From Amphibalanus amphitrite (taxonomy: Eukaryota; Arthropoda; Thecostraca; Balanomorpha; Balanidae): a stretch of 64,000 nt of DNA. This document shows, one piece after another, positions 49,557-60,776 of the stretch; within the stretch, counting starts at the first letter, position 1; every line of letters begins with the position of its first letter. The notes below the pieces were generated by a model, which saw nothing but the letters and a program-made list of their open reading frames with translations, ran no database searches and was not told the origin of the DNA. A program made the translations under genes and the position numbers. The stretch covers positions 716,001-780,000 of the forward strand of contig NW_024881670.1 of assembly GCF_019059575.1 (NCBI RefSeq), in the 5' to 3' direction.

Positions 49557-50209
49557 CCCACGCCCCACTGGGGGAGGGGGGGCTATTCATAGCCCCCTGC
49601 CGTTTTTCTACTGCAATAACTTCTAAACCGCTTGATGTATCGCCGCCACACTTTCAGTACCTTCGGCTGCATCAATTTGACACCTTGTGTCAAAATTTGA
49701 ACTTCGTATCCATCATAGGTCGGCCGGAAATGACGTCAGAGTGACGTCATGTTCGGCCGATTTCGACGTAAAACATTGAACCAAGGGAATCGCTTCCAAG
49801 AGCTCAGTTTTTGAGCTAGATCCAATTTCTTTGCATGAGAGGACTCCGAATGGACTGCGCTATCAAACTGCCATCTCGAATTTTCAAAATTTTGAAAATT
49901 TTGAAAAATGTATATATTTAAATTCAAAATTTGTATTTTTATCTTTTTCAAAAACTTTTTGACTTTTCGAAAAAAAAAAACGGAATACATATGATAGAAC
50001 ACATGCTTATGACTTACTCTATGCTTGAGGCTCAAAAAACGGAGCGCTGAGGACACCAGTAAGGTCATGTGGACTAATTCTGTTCATGATCGAGATGAAA
50101 CACTCGCCCAAATCCCAAAACGGTCTCATAAGCGCGAAAGACAGTGCCTCCTTTTCGCCCATCTTCACCAGAAGATCTAGGGATCTAAGAGAAGTCTCTA
50201 CTTTCCAGC
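49557..50209. mobile_element. left end of a TTAA-type G-run element (partial)
   Basis: TTAA at 49553-49556 is followed by CCCACGCCCCACTGGGGGAG, a G7/CCCCC hairpin, CCGTTTTTCTACTGCAATAA and CACTTTCAGTACCTTCGGCT. The same order appears at 63136. No matching right end was found, so the extent is uncertain. Confidence 0.55.
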
Positions 50210-50213
50210 TTAA

Positions 50214-51103
50214 CCCTCGCCCGTATGGGGGGGGGGGGTCGAACGGACCCCCCCCCATGGTTTTTCGCGAATAACTCGCGTAAAAAGCGGCCGATCGCGA
50301 CGAAACTTTCAGTACCCTCGCGTTAATCAATTTTACACCTACTCTGAAAATTTCATGACCCTGACCCCAATGACCTTTGACCTGTGACCTACTTTTCGAG
50401 ACCATGTTTGGCCGGAATCGCGATTCGGCGTATGTCGGCTCGCATTAGCCGCGCGTTTGCAGTCTTTTCGTGGTTTCAAGCGTTCAAACATGTGATATGA
50501 TGTTGCCCCCATGCGTTAGGGTGGGTGTCAAGGTCACCTGAAGGTCAGGTCAGGTCATTGACCTTTGATGACCTCGGTTCACTTTTTCGAGTTTTACATG
50601 TTTCTAGGCCAGTTTTTGCAGCTGAATTCGAATTTAGCAACCATTTGAACATTTACGAAGTAGTTTTGGTGCCTTCGTAACATGTTACGAAGCTGTCAGA
50701 GGCGGTTGACACCTACTAGGAATACCCGGCAGGACCCCTACTGGTTGACCTGACCTGACCTGACCCGACCTGGACTAAATGCATGAAGACATCATCTGTG
50801 ATCAAAACTAACATGATATTCGTGATCAGCACCCCGAAAAAACCCGTAGCAGCCACACTTTACGACGTTCTAACAGGTCCCGATTTTCTCGACTTTTGGG
50901 TCATTGACCTGACCTGCAAGGTCAACCAATGACCTAGGACCTTAAAATTAGGTATCATCGGCTTCCTCTCGTCACGGGCAACACGCTCGTTTTTTTCCGC
51001 GAAGCTCTAGCTCGATCAGGGGCGAAACGGCAAGGGGGGGGGGGTCCAACGGACCCCCCCCCTTATACGTTCGCGGCTGGAAAAACACCAATACGGGCGA
51101 GGG
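50214..51103. mobile_element. complete TTAA-flanked MITE, 890 bp
   Basis: CCCTCGCCCGTAT at 50214 is inverted at 51091-51103. TTAA flanks at 50210-50213 and 51104-51107. Inside both ends are mirror-type hairpins (G10...C9 near 50226-50259 and G9...C9 near 51034-51062). The left portion carries the shared motif (TTTTTCGCGAATAACTCGCG, then GGCCGATCGCGACGAAACTT) and CAGTACCC. The middle holds TGACC/GGTCA pentamer tracts. There is no coding capacity. By TTAA target and CCC start it is piggyBac-like and non-autonomous. It serves as the reference copy for truncated relatives at 47757, 53656 and 59400. Confidence 0.85.
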
Positions 51104-51107
51104 TTAA

Positions 51108-53164
51108 CTCGAACCGCCAGTATGGACTCAGTTTTGGAGGGGAAAATGGCATCAGGGAGATCGGTCGGTCGGTGATACATTAAAGCATTGAGGCAATGAT
51201 GATGACTACACGTTGACGCTTTGATTTAAACATAAATTAATAGAGACTGATTCTATTCATGTCAATACCTTAATTGGTTTGACCTTGGTACGGCTACCTA
51301 CCGTCAACCCCTACATCGTAGCAGGGCTTCGTCTAACATGTTAACGGGGGGGGGCAAACCCCCGCAGTCACCGGCCTGCCCCCCCCCCCCAGTCAGGGTA
51401 AAAATGTCACTACTGGGGGGGGGGCCGGCAAAAGCGAAAAGGCAAACGAATTTTTACTCCAAGGCGTCGATGCGCATAAAAACAAATGCGTAAACGAAAC
51501 ATGGATGCAATGTGAGCATATTGATATACCCGATTAGTACCTCTCACTGTTTTCACGTGTTTAGGTATCTTGTTTACCTGATAGCATTGTTTTTTTCTTG
51601 GCTCACTGCTCAGCAATACGTCACATTTCGGGTTTTCAGGCGACCTAACTCCGTGTCCCGCATATTATCTTTCACGTATTCTCCTGTTGTTTCTGTCCTC
51701 GGGGCGTCAATCTGTTGCTTCTACCCATCGTCGGCTCGGCCTCACTACGCGACGTCGAACTTCTAGCTGAACGGTCACCGGTGTGCGGCAAGAGTAGCTC
51801 CTAATCGTAATGAAGCAGGCTCCCATTCTGGGTGATCGTAAGTTCAGCTTGGTGGTCTGTCTCTGGGGACAGGAAAGACTAGTGTGGGCTACCAGAGGTC
51901 AACGTGGGTCCAGAAGCTGGCATTGGCCATCAGAGCTCGGCACCTGACGCTCATAAGCCAGCGGGGCCCATTAGAACCGATCAAGGCCATATATATGTAG
52001 GAACCGATGTGGTTCGCAATAAAATATATGCGTTCGTAATAAATTGCTAAGATAAGGTCAATGTTCAGGTCTTTCGAGGGCATCCATTGTCCATTTGGCT
52101 CGATTATTCTAAAAAAATATTTGATTTCAACGTTTTAACTTTACCTTGCACGAACAGAGGAGCAGAAGCGCATACAAATAAGTGATGGCTCCCTTATAGC
52201 CATAACGGGAGTAAGATTCTTAGATAAACGGAAATAAGTCGTTAAATTTGAACTCCGACGAACAGTAAAGCATCCATGAGAGGCTGAAATCGTTTACGAA
52301 TGACCGACTTAAAAAAAGGTGTAACGGGTCCAAAACTACGGTTTCCTTCTTTGCATGCTTATTACTGTCTGGTGGGGCAATGTGAGGGGGTTATAAACTA
52401 ATGCAAAGGCATGGGTTGGATGGTCTACTTTTTACTTATTTAGTGTTAAAAAAGTTAATCAGGTTTCAGGGCTGTGATGAAAAATAAGTGGCCTAAATCC
52501 GGTGAGAAAACAGGATTTGTGGGCACAAACTAGAGGTACACGCTATAAACAAGGTCATGTAAAGCGACTTGATTATGTCAACAGTGGACACATGTACGGC
52601 CAGCGCTTTGCGGTCCAGCACCGGGAGCCCGGCCGCAGCCGGGAGGGCGGGGTGCAGGAGCGCCAGACCGTCTGGGAGGTGGCGCGCACCCCTATGCACA
52701 GCGCAGGCCCGGCTCGCCTAACGGTCACCGCTGCCACTACCGTTCACATACTCCCCCTGTCATGAGACAGCAGGGATGGGAAGCTGATTGATGAGGATAC
52801 CCTTGAGGTGGGTCCGAGATTTGCTCCGCTGCCCGGTACGCTCTTACAATGGGCACATCCGATGGTCGGCTCAGTGGCGGGGCCCGTCCCCTGCGCTGCC
52901 CCGGCCCACCGGGGGACCTCCTGTGGCGACACTCAGTCATCCATGAATTGAGCAACTGGCGCAGCCCAAGATGAAAGCTACTAAAAATCAGCTACAAACC
53001 TATTTTAACCAGATCGCCCCGAATGTCACAAAATGTGTTCCAGATAACCGTTCTAAAAATGGGTATTATCTTGTCATCTACACACTTCTTTGGGATAAAC
53101 TAACTACCTGTGTTTACTTGTTGATAGGGTGGGTGCAAGGTCACATGAAGCTGCGGAGACGATT
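51108..53164. other. spacer with poly-G/poly-C tracts
   Basis: 51340-51425 contains alternating G8, C5, C13 and G10 runs able to form G-rich structures. 51430-52580 is AT-rich with no feature recognised. A GC-rich open island lies at 52593-52715, listed separately. Confidence 0.45.
52593..52715 (+). other. GC-rich open island, possible exon (weak)
   Basis: In AT-rich surroundings, a plus-strand frame reads MYGQRFAVQHREPGRSREGG and continues VQERQTVWEVARTPMHSA. A plausible acceptor (ATTATGTCAACAG) precedes it at about 52583. No convincing donor follows, and I do not recognise the peptide. It could be an isolated host exon or a fragment of a GC-rich repeat. Confidence 0.15.
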
Positions 53165-53265
53165 TAAGGTGACTCCGACTCAGGCTCAGACTCCGACTAC
53201 GGCAAAAAAAAATATCCGGCTTCAAAAATCGACTCTAACTCCGACTCCGGACATTGCCCAGCAAG
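53165..53265 (-). repeat. GGAGTC-hexamer repeat copy
   Basis: GACTCCGACT/CAGGCTCAGACTCC hexamer-like runs with TCAAAAATCGACTC, as at 39480. Confidence 0.7.
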
Positions 53266-53559
53266 TCCATATAATGAAATAAAATTTATTGTCGGAGATC
53301 TTTTTATCTTGCCTGAAGCGACCTTTTGCGCGTTCCAAGGCCAATGTTGCAAATAAGTGCCTACTTTTTAAATAGCATGCATAAATAAAAACAGGTTTTG
53401 ACGCAGCAGCCTTCTTCAGTTTTTTTTTTCAATGAAAACGCTGGTCCAAAACGGGGGTATGTCCTTAGCTTCAACAAAATCAGATTTTGAAAGGTCAACA
53501 AGCAAAATATCATGAAGCAACCAGGTGTCGGGCATGACTTTGAGCAATGTAGTGTTAAC

Positions 53560-53655
53560 TTCGGAGTCGGAGTCGGTAAGATTTTAGCGACTCCAACTCC
53601 GACTCAGGGCAAAACTTCCGACTCCGACCGACTCCGACTCCGACTCCGCAGCCCT
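53560..53655. repeat. GGAGTC-hexamer repeat copy
   Basis: Back-to-back GGAGTCGGAGTCGG and GACTCCGACTCCGACTCC tracts followed by GCAGCCCTGGGACTC. This is an inverted arrangement of the family. Confidence 0.75.
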
Positions 53656-54060
53656 GGGACTCAGGTCAAAGTTATTTTCCTTAGATGACCTCGTTTGGCG
53701 TTTCAAAACGTCTCAGCGTAGTTTTTATGAGCTGATTACAAATTAAGCACAGATATAAACATTCCGGAACTAGTTCTGGCAATATGTTACAAAACTGACA
53801 GCGATGGTTTATAGTTTATACCTAATGGATAGCCGTCGGGACGCCGGTTGACCTGACCTGACCTCGTTTGATCTACTCAAATGGATGAACACATCATCTT
53901 TGATCGTAATAATTCTTAAGTTCGAAATCAGGACTCCAGAAACATAAAGCATCACTTTTAGAAGTTCTAACAAGATCTCGATTTTCCCGATATTTGGTCA
54001 TTGACCTGACCTTTGGCTTCCAGGTCAGACTAATGACCTATGTACAGGATGAGGCAGACA
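53656..54060. repeat. diverged fragment of the 50214 family
   Basis: It shares GATGACCTCGTT, CGTTTCAAAACG, GAGCTGATT, the GGTTGACCTGACCTGACCTC tract, TGGATGAACACATCATCTTT and TCATTGACCTGACC in order with the internal part of 50214-51103. Ends are missing. Confidence 0.7.
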
Positions 54061-54218
54061 GATTTACCTGTTTGTTTTCAGTCCATGGCTGAAAAATGTA
54101 TGAACGGATTTTATTAAAATCTTGCATGCGGCCTCCAAACTGACTTGTGCATTAACATTGATATCGTTTTTGCATTTTGTCATAATTTTTGATGAGCTAT
54201 GGCGAAGATTATAATTAA

Positions 54219-55392
54219 CCCTCGCCCTGACAGGGCGCCCGAGCTTTTTTTGCGATGCAAACCGAACTATTAGTCGGATCGTGCTTAAATTTTAAATGGC
54301 CTCTGGGGCATCCTTCGCGCAACTTTTGGTTAAAAAAAATCGGGTCATATCAGGTCACCGAGCTGCGACGTCATAATAGTTACAACCTCCGACCGTTTTT
54401 GACAAAATCCCACATACCGTAACTGGGCTTGGTCTCATCGACAAGAACGAAACTATCCCGTGTAATTTATGCAAGAATTTGGCTATCAACTGACCGGTGT
54501 GCAACGAGCAGATAGGTAGGTATTGATACTCGGCAATGGTTATTTTTGTTGTTTTGATTTTTAATATAGGTATGTTTAGAGCTGTTGTGGCTATTTGTTT
54601 AGGCACCAAACAACATCAGTGATAGCGAGGTTATCGTTTTATTGCGTGCAAAGATATGTAGACTGTTCTAATTACCGCACGGTCGGGGGTAACACACCGT
54701 GACTTGGTGGAGAAGTGAGGCTATACTTTTCCAGGTATGCTCAGCTCAGTTTAGTTTAGTTCATTCAATCAATCATCCACAGGCACACACCCAATGATGG
54801 ATGAAGTCATAATATAAAACAAAGCTTGTCCAAAAATAAGGCTTGCATGGTGAAAGGAAGTAATATTTGCGCTACTGAAATAGTTTTTCTTTCTCCAGGG
54901 TTGAACTGGAATTTTGTGTGACAGAGTAGGCGTAAAAATATGTTACAAGTACCACACCTTACACTTCTCTTGATGCATCTAAAATGACCGTCGTGATGCG
55001 TGCCATGTGAAAAGTCAAGGCTGTTTAAGTCCTTCCAAGGACAATGAAAATGGATACCATCGGCTTCCACACGCCACGCCCGCTTTCCCTGTAGCTCAAT
55101 CAAGGGACGAATCGCTGGTTGGTTCTTTTGACCCCTCCTTCCGGGGGCGTCGCCGACGGGGGGGGGGTCGCGGGGGTCGTGACCCCCCCCCCCACTCGCG
55201 AGAACCGGGGTATCGACCCCCCACTTTTGGCGATGCTGAGTTTTCTTTTTTGAGCTATCATGTCAGTGAAGTTGGCGTAAGCAACATCAACAAATACAAC
55301 GTCAGATTCAGAATCGCTTCAAGAGCTCGTAGCCCTATTGCTTATAGGTCAATAAGCGGTGGGCGTGGAACATCAGCATAACAATATTTTAA
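54219..55392. mobile_element. TTAA-type left end, truncated
   Basis: TTAA (54215-54218) then CCCTCGCCCTGACAGGGCGC, and a diverged form of the shared motif (GCAAACCGAACTATTAGTCG) follow. No right TIR was found before another left end at 55393. The interval also has a G9...C9 patch (55159-55193) and the GACCGTCGTGATGCGTGCCA word shared with segment A. Confidence 0.45.
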
Positions 55393-55971
55393 CCCTCGCC
55401 AGGCGAGGGCCTTTTCCATGACACGGACGGCGAGGGGGGGGGGGTTGGTACGACCCCCCTCGCGATTGGCTTCTATGGCACTTAGAAACACCAAATTTAC
55501 AGGGTAGGTGGGTCCATAAGAGATCTCGCTCCTGTAAAAGTTTGGTGACTCTAAGTCAATATTTAGGGGGGTTTTGGGGGGTATGAGTGCAAAAATTTTG
55601 CTTAAACATGTCAAACGTTTTTCGTGTTATAACTTTTTACCTAGTAAAGATAGTGCAAAAAATAAAAGCACCAGTGAACTCAGGACGTCCGTGTGCATCG
55701 AATGATATACTTTGTTACCAATTTAAGTGAACTCTGGAATTCAGTTGCCGCTAAGCTAGTCCAATTTTCCCCTGACCTTGTACCGGCTTTTGTGACCTGG
55801 TGACCTGACCTGAAAAGACTGGGACTTCAAATTTTCAGGATAGGTGCGAAAAGGTTGCTCCAGAAGGTATGCCAAATTTGGCGGCGCTACCCGCCGCCGT
55901 TTTTACGTTATTTGCGAAAAACCTTAGGGGGGTGCATCAACCCCCCTCGCCGGGCGAGGGGGGTTGATGCC
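55393..55971. mobile_element. probable TTAA-type MITE with decayed right flank
   Basis: TTAA at 55389-55392 then CCCTCGCCAGGCGAGGG. Near 55950-55971 the inverted CGCCGGGCGAGGGGGG ends in TTGA, one change from TTAA. Poly-G/poly-C hairpins lie inside both ends (55434-55460 and 55925-55970). It has no coding capacity. Confidence 0.5.
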
Positions 55972-56148
55972 ACTATAGCCACTATTCTATAGTCCCTTTT
56001 TATCCCTCAAACGAATGAGCGCGCCAAAACTGACCCAAGCGTTCGTCTGATTGTCAAAATAATGGTTGCAGTCGATTCGTCGGATGACATATCAGTAACT
56101 ACGAGGTACCTAACTAGCCTCAGCCCTGACTACACTGAAAAAAATAAT

Positions 56149-56639
56149 GACACCTAAAAGGGGTGTTTTTTGAAGCGTACCAAAAACGCGCAGTTTTCTG
56201 GAGTCCGATTACACCCGGAATCAGACACTTTCAAGGGTATTATGACACTGGTTGAGGGTGTATTTTTATACCGTACGGCGTCAAATGATTCCCGGAATCA
56301 TACGCCTTATGGAATAAAAATACACCCCAAATCAGAGTCATAATACTCTAGGAAGTGTCTGATTCCGGGTGTAATCTGACTCCTGGAAACTGCGCGTTTT
56401 TGGTACGCTTCAAAAAACACCCCTTTTAGGTGTCACTTCAGGGAGTAATCGGATTTTGAGGGTGTATTTTGATCCCACACGGTGTATGACTCCGGGAATC
56501 ATTTGACGACATGTGGTATAAAATACACTCCCAACCAGAGTCAGATTACCTCGGGGGGGTGTCTGATTCCGGGTGTAATCGGACTCCTGGAAACTGCGCG
56601 TTTTTGGTACGCTTCAAAAAACACCCCTCGTAGGTGTCA
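56149..56639. repeat. three-copy inverted/direct repeat, 80-bp units
   Basis: An 80-bp unit at 56149-56228 (GACACCTAAAAGGGGTGTTT...) recurs inverted at 56355-56435 and again, in that inverted orientation, at 56559-56639. The spacers carry TCAAATGATTCCCGGAATCA and TACACC words. A related spacer copy lies at 57065-57135. Confidence 0.92.
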
Positions 56640-57814
56640 CCTCAACGGTGTCAAATGACTCTTGGGATGGTTTTTCTATACCGGTTCAGAGCCTGTTCCT
56701 GTTAGCGTCATACATCAGCTAATATCAATATTACCGGTACTATTGGTCTCCTATATAAGAAATACCGGTAATATTCGAGTGCGGGGATTGGGTTGTGTGC
56801 AGGGGTGAGGGATGCACTCGAACCGAGCTGCGGCGAGGGTATAAAGGGTATATTCATCGCATCAGAAAAACAGGTCGCCTGGGCCCTTATCTTGAGACCA
56901 ATAGTATGGTACAACTAACCAACATACCCATGGGTATGTTCTGCTTCTGAAGCTTATAGGAATGATTAGCCAGACTGCAACGAGACTTTAAATGTAGCTT
57001 ACAATTGTCTTCACCCTTGCAGCTACAATTTTATCTATTGACGATGACGTCTTCTTTTCAATCAGTCTTTATACCAGATATTGTCAAATGATTCTCGGAA
57101 TCAAACACCTTATGGGATCAAAGTACACTCTCCAACAGAGTCATAATTGCAGTTGTTAACCACGTGACGCAAATTAACAATACATGCATGTCATTCTTTA
57201 TTTTATATGCAACAATAAATTCCAAAACATTTGGGCACGAAATGTATGGCGAAATCTAATGAAAACTTATCGTAAGGCTCATGGGTCCGTGACTCCATTC
57301 ACCGTAAGGAATTACTCACATTTCAACAATGTTCCATCAACCGGTGATTATTGCTACTTACTTAGGTAGAGTTATTCTGCAGCTTAATGACATAAAAACT
57401 TACCTCAGTCTCCATGGTGCGTTGCTATCTTGTCCTACTTAAAAATTTCGCCGAGTGCAGGGCGCCTCGTTGTTTAAATACGCATGTTGAGCAAACTACA
57501 AATAATATCTGAAGTTTATCGTTAAAGCACTATTACTTGAAGTAAATCTACACTTTAAACAACGTTTGACGACATTAAAAGCGCGTTAATTCAAATAAGT
57601 TCCTCTCCCCGCTCACACCACACGCACCCACGTGGGCACATTTCCGGCAACTGAAGTCAACGGCTTTCCTAACGGTTTTCCTGCAAGGTCGAGCTATTTC
57701 ATCTTCGTGGCAGACCGGCATGGCTAGAACACAAATGACGTCACACGACAATGCAGCTTGCTGATTGGCCGGGCATTGACTCAAACCACTGGACCTGAGC
57801 TGTGGTTCGCACCA

Positions 57815-57945
57815 GGGTTACAGAGTCAGAGTCAGAGTCGGGTGGAGTTGACAGTTGTGGCCGGAGTCAGAGTCGGAGTCGACGGCGACTTTGGAAGCCG
57901 GAGCTGGAGTCGGAGTCTGGGTCACCGAAAATCAATTGATACCGC
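57815..57945 (+). repeat. GGAGTC-hexamer repeat copy
   Basis: CAGGGTTACAGAGTCAGAGT then GGCCGGAGTCAGAGTCGGAG, GGAAGCCGGAGCTGGAGTCG and CACCGAAAATCAATTGATAC. A full-length-looking unit of the dispersed family. Confidence 0.8.
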
Positions 57946-57966
57946 AGCGTACCCGGACAAATCTTT

Positions 57967-58424
57967 GCATGGCATTTCTTCGTCGCGCAATTCTTCGTCC
58001 GCAAAACTTCGTCCGCTCATTTCTTCGTCCGCGCATTTCTTCGTCTCCGCCTTTCTTCGTCTTGCATTTCTTCGTCTTGCATTTCTTCGTCTGGCATTTC
58101 TTCGTCCGAGCATTTCTTCGTCTCCGCATTTCTTCGTCCGTGCATTTCTTTGTCTCGCATTTCTTCGTTTCGCATTTCTTCGTCTCGCATTTCTTCGTCT
58201 CGCATTTCTTCGTCTCGCATTTCTTCGTCTCGCATTTCTTCGCCTCGCATGTCTTCGTCTTGCATGTCTTCGTCTTGCATGTCTTCGTCTTGCATGTCTT
58301 CGTCTCGCATTTCTTCGTCTCGCATTTCTTCGTCTCCGTATTTTTTCGTCTCGCGTTTCTTCGTCCGCACATTTCTTCGTTTCCGCATTTCCTCGTCTCG
58401 CATTTTTTTCGCAAATCTTCGTCC
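57967..58424. repeat. 15-bp satellite, about 30 copies
   Basis: The unit is TCGCATTTCTTCGTC with small variants (CTTGCATGTCTTCGT in the middle). As 15 is a multiple of three and the unit lacks stops, most frames stay open. That produces overlapping apparent proteins rich in FFVSH on plus and in DEEMR or RRRNA on minus. I do not consider any of these genes. Confidence 0.96.
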
Positions 58425-58548
58425 GCAAATTGACAGTGCAGCCTGCTGATTGGGCTATTGCCTATTTCATCTTCGTAGCGGACAAGCCATGGCTAGCTCA
58501 CACATGACGTCACTCGGGGCATTGATTCAAACCACTGAACCTACACCA

Positions 58549-58705
58549 GGGTTACGGAGTCAGAGTCGGAGTCCGTTGGGGTCCGACAAATAGGGTAGTC
58601 GGAGTCGGTTGGAAACGACAGTTCTGGCCGTAGTCGGAGTCGGAGTCGATATTGGAAGCCGGAGCTGGATTCGGAGTCTGATTCACCGAAAATCTCTTGA
58701 CTCTG
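58549..58705 (+). repeat. GGAGTC-hexamer repeat copy
   Basis: CAGGGTTACGGAGTCAGAGT, then ACGACAGTTCTGGCCGTAGT, GGAAGCCGGAGCTGGATTCG and CACCGAAAATCTCTTGA. It is collinear with the copy at 57815. Confidence 0.8.
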
Positions 58706-59399
58706 CAGTGTTGGTTCCTATTGCAGAGTCAAGAGATGGTGGTATACCACCAGTGACGTCAAAACAATTTCTGTAATAATTTAGTGTTTTTTGATACTAT
58801 CATGTGGAGTTTTTGAACCCTATGGGTGTCATTTCACTCAGTTGAGCGTTTTCGTAATCCGTGACTCGCTTATTAGGTGTAATTTGACCCTCAGTGGTGC
58901 CATAATATTCCGGTGTCATTTGAACCCAATGGGGCTCAAATGACACCGGAATATTATGACACTACCGAGGGTCAAATTACACTCAATAAGTCATTTGGAC
59001 GGAATATTATGACACTACTGAGGATCAAATTACACCTAACAAGGGAGTCACGGATTGCGAAAACGCTCAACTGTGTGAAATGACACCTATAGGATATAAA
59101 AACTCCTCACGATAGCGTCAAAAACGCTTAGATGTGTTATTTTACACTGACACCGTGCAGGATCTTTTGACACGACACCTAAAATGGGAGTCAAAATTTT
59201 GGGAGTCAAATGACCCTTGGGTATGTGATTCTGACCGAGATCAATTTACACTAAAAAACGGTGTATGGACACTGTTTTTCAGAATCGGATTACACCATGG
59301 GTGTCAGTTGATTCCCAAATAGGGGATCGTGATTCCCGGGGGGAGTAATTATTTTTCTCCGTGTACCCTCGGACCTGCCTGAGGTAGCCGGGAAATGGG

Positions 59400-59995
59400 G
59401 TCAGATGGTGGACCCCTCTCGGGCTTTCCCAATAAGACGCGCAAAAAGGAGCCTATGGCAACGAAACTTCCTGTGACCTCGAGTTAATCAATTTTACACC
59501 TACTCTAAAAATTTGTTGGCCATGATTCGAATATAGATGACCTTGGTTCACTTTTTTGAGTTTTATTTGCTTCCACTTACAAGTGAAGTTTTTGGAACTG
59601 ATTTCGAGTTTAGCGCCCGTTTGAACTTAAAGAAGTAGTTTTGATAGATGGTGGTTATGTAGTAACATGTTACGAAGCTATCGTTGGTGGTTGTCACCCA
59701 CTCTATGTAGATGGCCGGCAGGAAGCCTGCTGGTCGACCTGACCTGACCCGACCCGATCTACCCCAAATGCATGGAGTCATCATCTTTGTCCAAAACTAA
59801 CATCGAACTCGTACCCGGAACTCCGATAACAGCTACGGCTCACAAAGTTCTAGCAGGCCAGCTTTTTCTACTTTTGGGCGTTGACCTAAGATGACCCGGC
59901 CAAGACCTTGAAATTGGGCATCATCGGCTTTCTCTCATCACGGGCAGCGTCCTCACTTTTCCGCGAAGCTCTACCTCGATCAGGGGATCAGGGGC
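59400..59995. repeat. diverged copy of the 50214 family
   Basis: Collinear words include AATCAATTTTACACCTACTC, GATGACCTTGGTTCACTTTT, AGTAACATGTTACGAAGCTA, a TGACC tract, AAATGCATGGAGTCATCATC and GCGAAGCTCTACCTCGATCAG. Both TIRs are lost. Confidence 0.8.
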
Positions 59996-60546
59996 CGAAA
60001 GCATACCTTTAGCGTTGCGTTGGTAAACATTTTACCTTAGCGACCCGTAAAACACGAATAAGAGCTATAGTGACACAGAAAGCGTACTCGACTCTTTCGC
60101 CAACTTCGCCTCAGATAGGTATGACTTCGGGTCTATGGCTTGTGTACCACAGAGGCCAAACAGTTAAACGGACGGATTTTGCCGAAACATTTGTTCTGTA
60201 ACAACCTATGATTCAGTGAATGTGTATGATATTCATGTTAGGTATCACCATTGTGTTTGTTTCGTGGCTTATAATTTGAACTTAAGAGCTTAACTAGAAA
60301 ACTTGACATCAGGTAAAGGTTAATCAATGGTCATGTCCTGACCGGAAAAGAACCCGCTGCAAAAATGTGCGATCGATCTGTGTTGCTGAGCTGAACACAC
60401 TTGACACTCCAGCACTGAACACTGAACACTGGTGCTGAACACTGAACACACACTGAACACACTCCAGGTGCTGTCATCGCTCTACAGCGTCTCCATCAAA
60501 AGTTGTTGTCGAAAATGTGTTAGAGACCTTTGATGACCTAACCATA
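59996..60546. other. spacer with (TGAACAC) microrepeat
   Basis: Around 60395-60470 the words CTGAACACTGAACACT and CTGAACACACACTGAACACA form a short imperfect repeat. Otherwise unremarkable. Confidence 0.6.
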
Positions 60547-60776
60547 GGCGTAGGAACAGGGGGGGCCGGGGGGGCCATGGCCCCCCCACTTTTTAGCCAT
60601 TTTTTAAAGTAAAATCTTTATTTTTTATTTAAATACAAAACTAAGAGCAGGAAATGATTCAGCAAGGTGAGATGAGCACAAAACTGCAAAGAATTTCTTC
60701 ATAGGGGTATTGGGGCTCCCACAAAGTGACATTGAAGTTTCGCTGGCCCCCCCACTTTTCGTGAGGTTCCTACGCC
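60547..60776. mobile_element. 230-bp MITE, GGCGTAGGAAC ends
   Basis: GGCGTAGGAAC at 60547 and its inverted copy ending at 60776 enclose G7/C7 tracts (GGGGGGGCC, GGCCCCCCCACTTTT) at both sides. No clear target-site duplication. It resembles a common type of invertebrate MITE with poly-G subtermini. Confidence 0.65.

Larger units (their letters stand above)
57689..58570. repeat. long direct repeat flanking a 15-bp satellite
   Basis: The sequence from CTATTTCATCTTCGTGGCAG to the ACCAGGGTTACAGAGTCAGAG word (57689-57835) recurs with substitutions at about 58457-58570. It includes ATGACGTCAC and GCATTGACTCAAACCACTG. The satellite and one GGAGTC tract lie between the copies, so this looks like a segmental duplication. 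Confidence 0.8.
56131..59365. mobile_element. candidate 3.2-kb element with TACACTG-type ends
   Basis: TACACTGAAAAAAATAAT at 56131 is mirrored, with three mismatches, by the sequence ending at 59365 (reverse complement TACACGGAGAAAAATAAT). TA at each edge could be a target duplication. Both ends are followed by families of inverted TGACACC/GGTGTCA words (56149-56639 and 58790-59330). The middle is satellite and hexamer repeat, so this may be two related foldback elements rather than one. No transposase was seen. Confidence 0.4.

Noticed and set aside
57967..58424. CRISPR-like regular array
   Set aside because: Units are contiguous with no unique spacers, and the genome is eukaryotic.
57758..58507. 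249-codon frame rich in FFVSH repeats and minus-strand DEEMR frames
   Set aside because: Produced by a 15-bp stop-free satellite in all phases. No unique domain.
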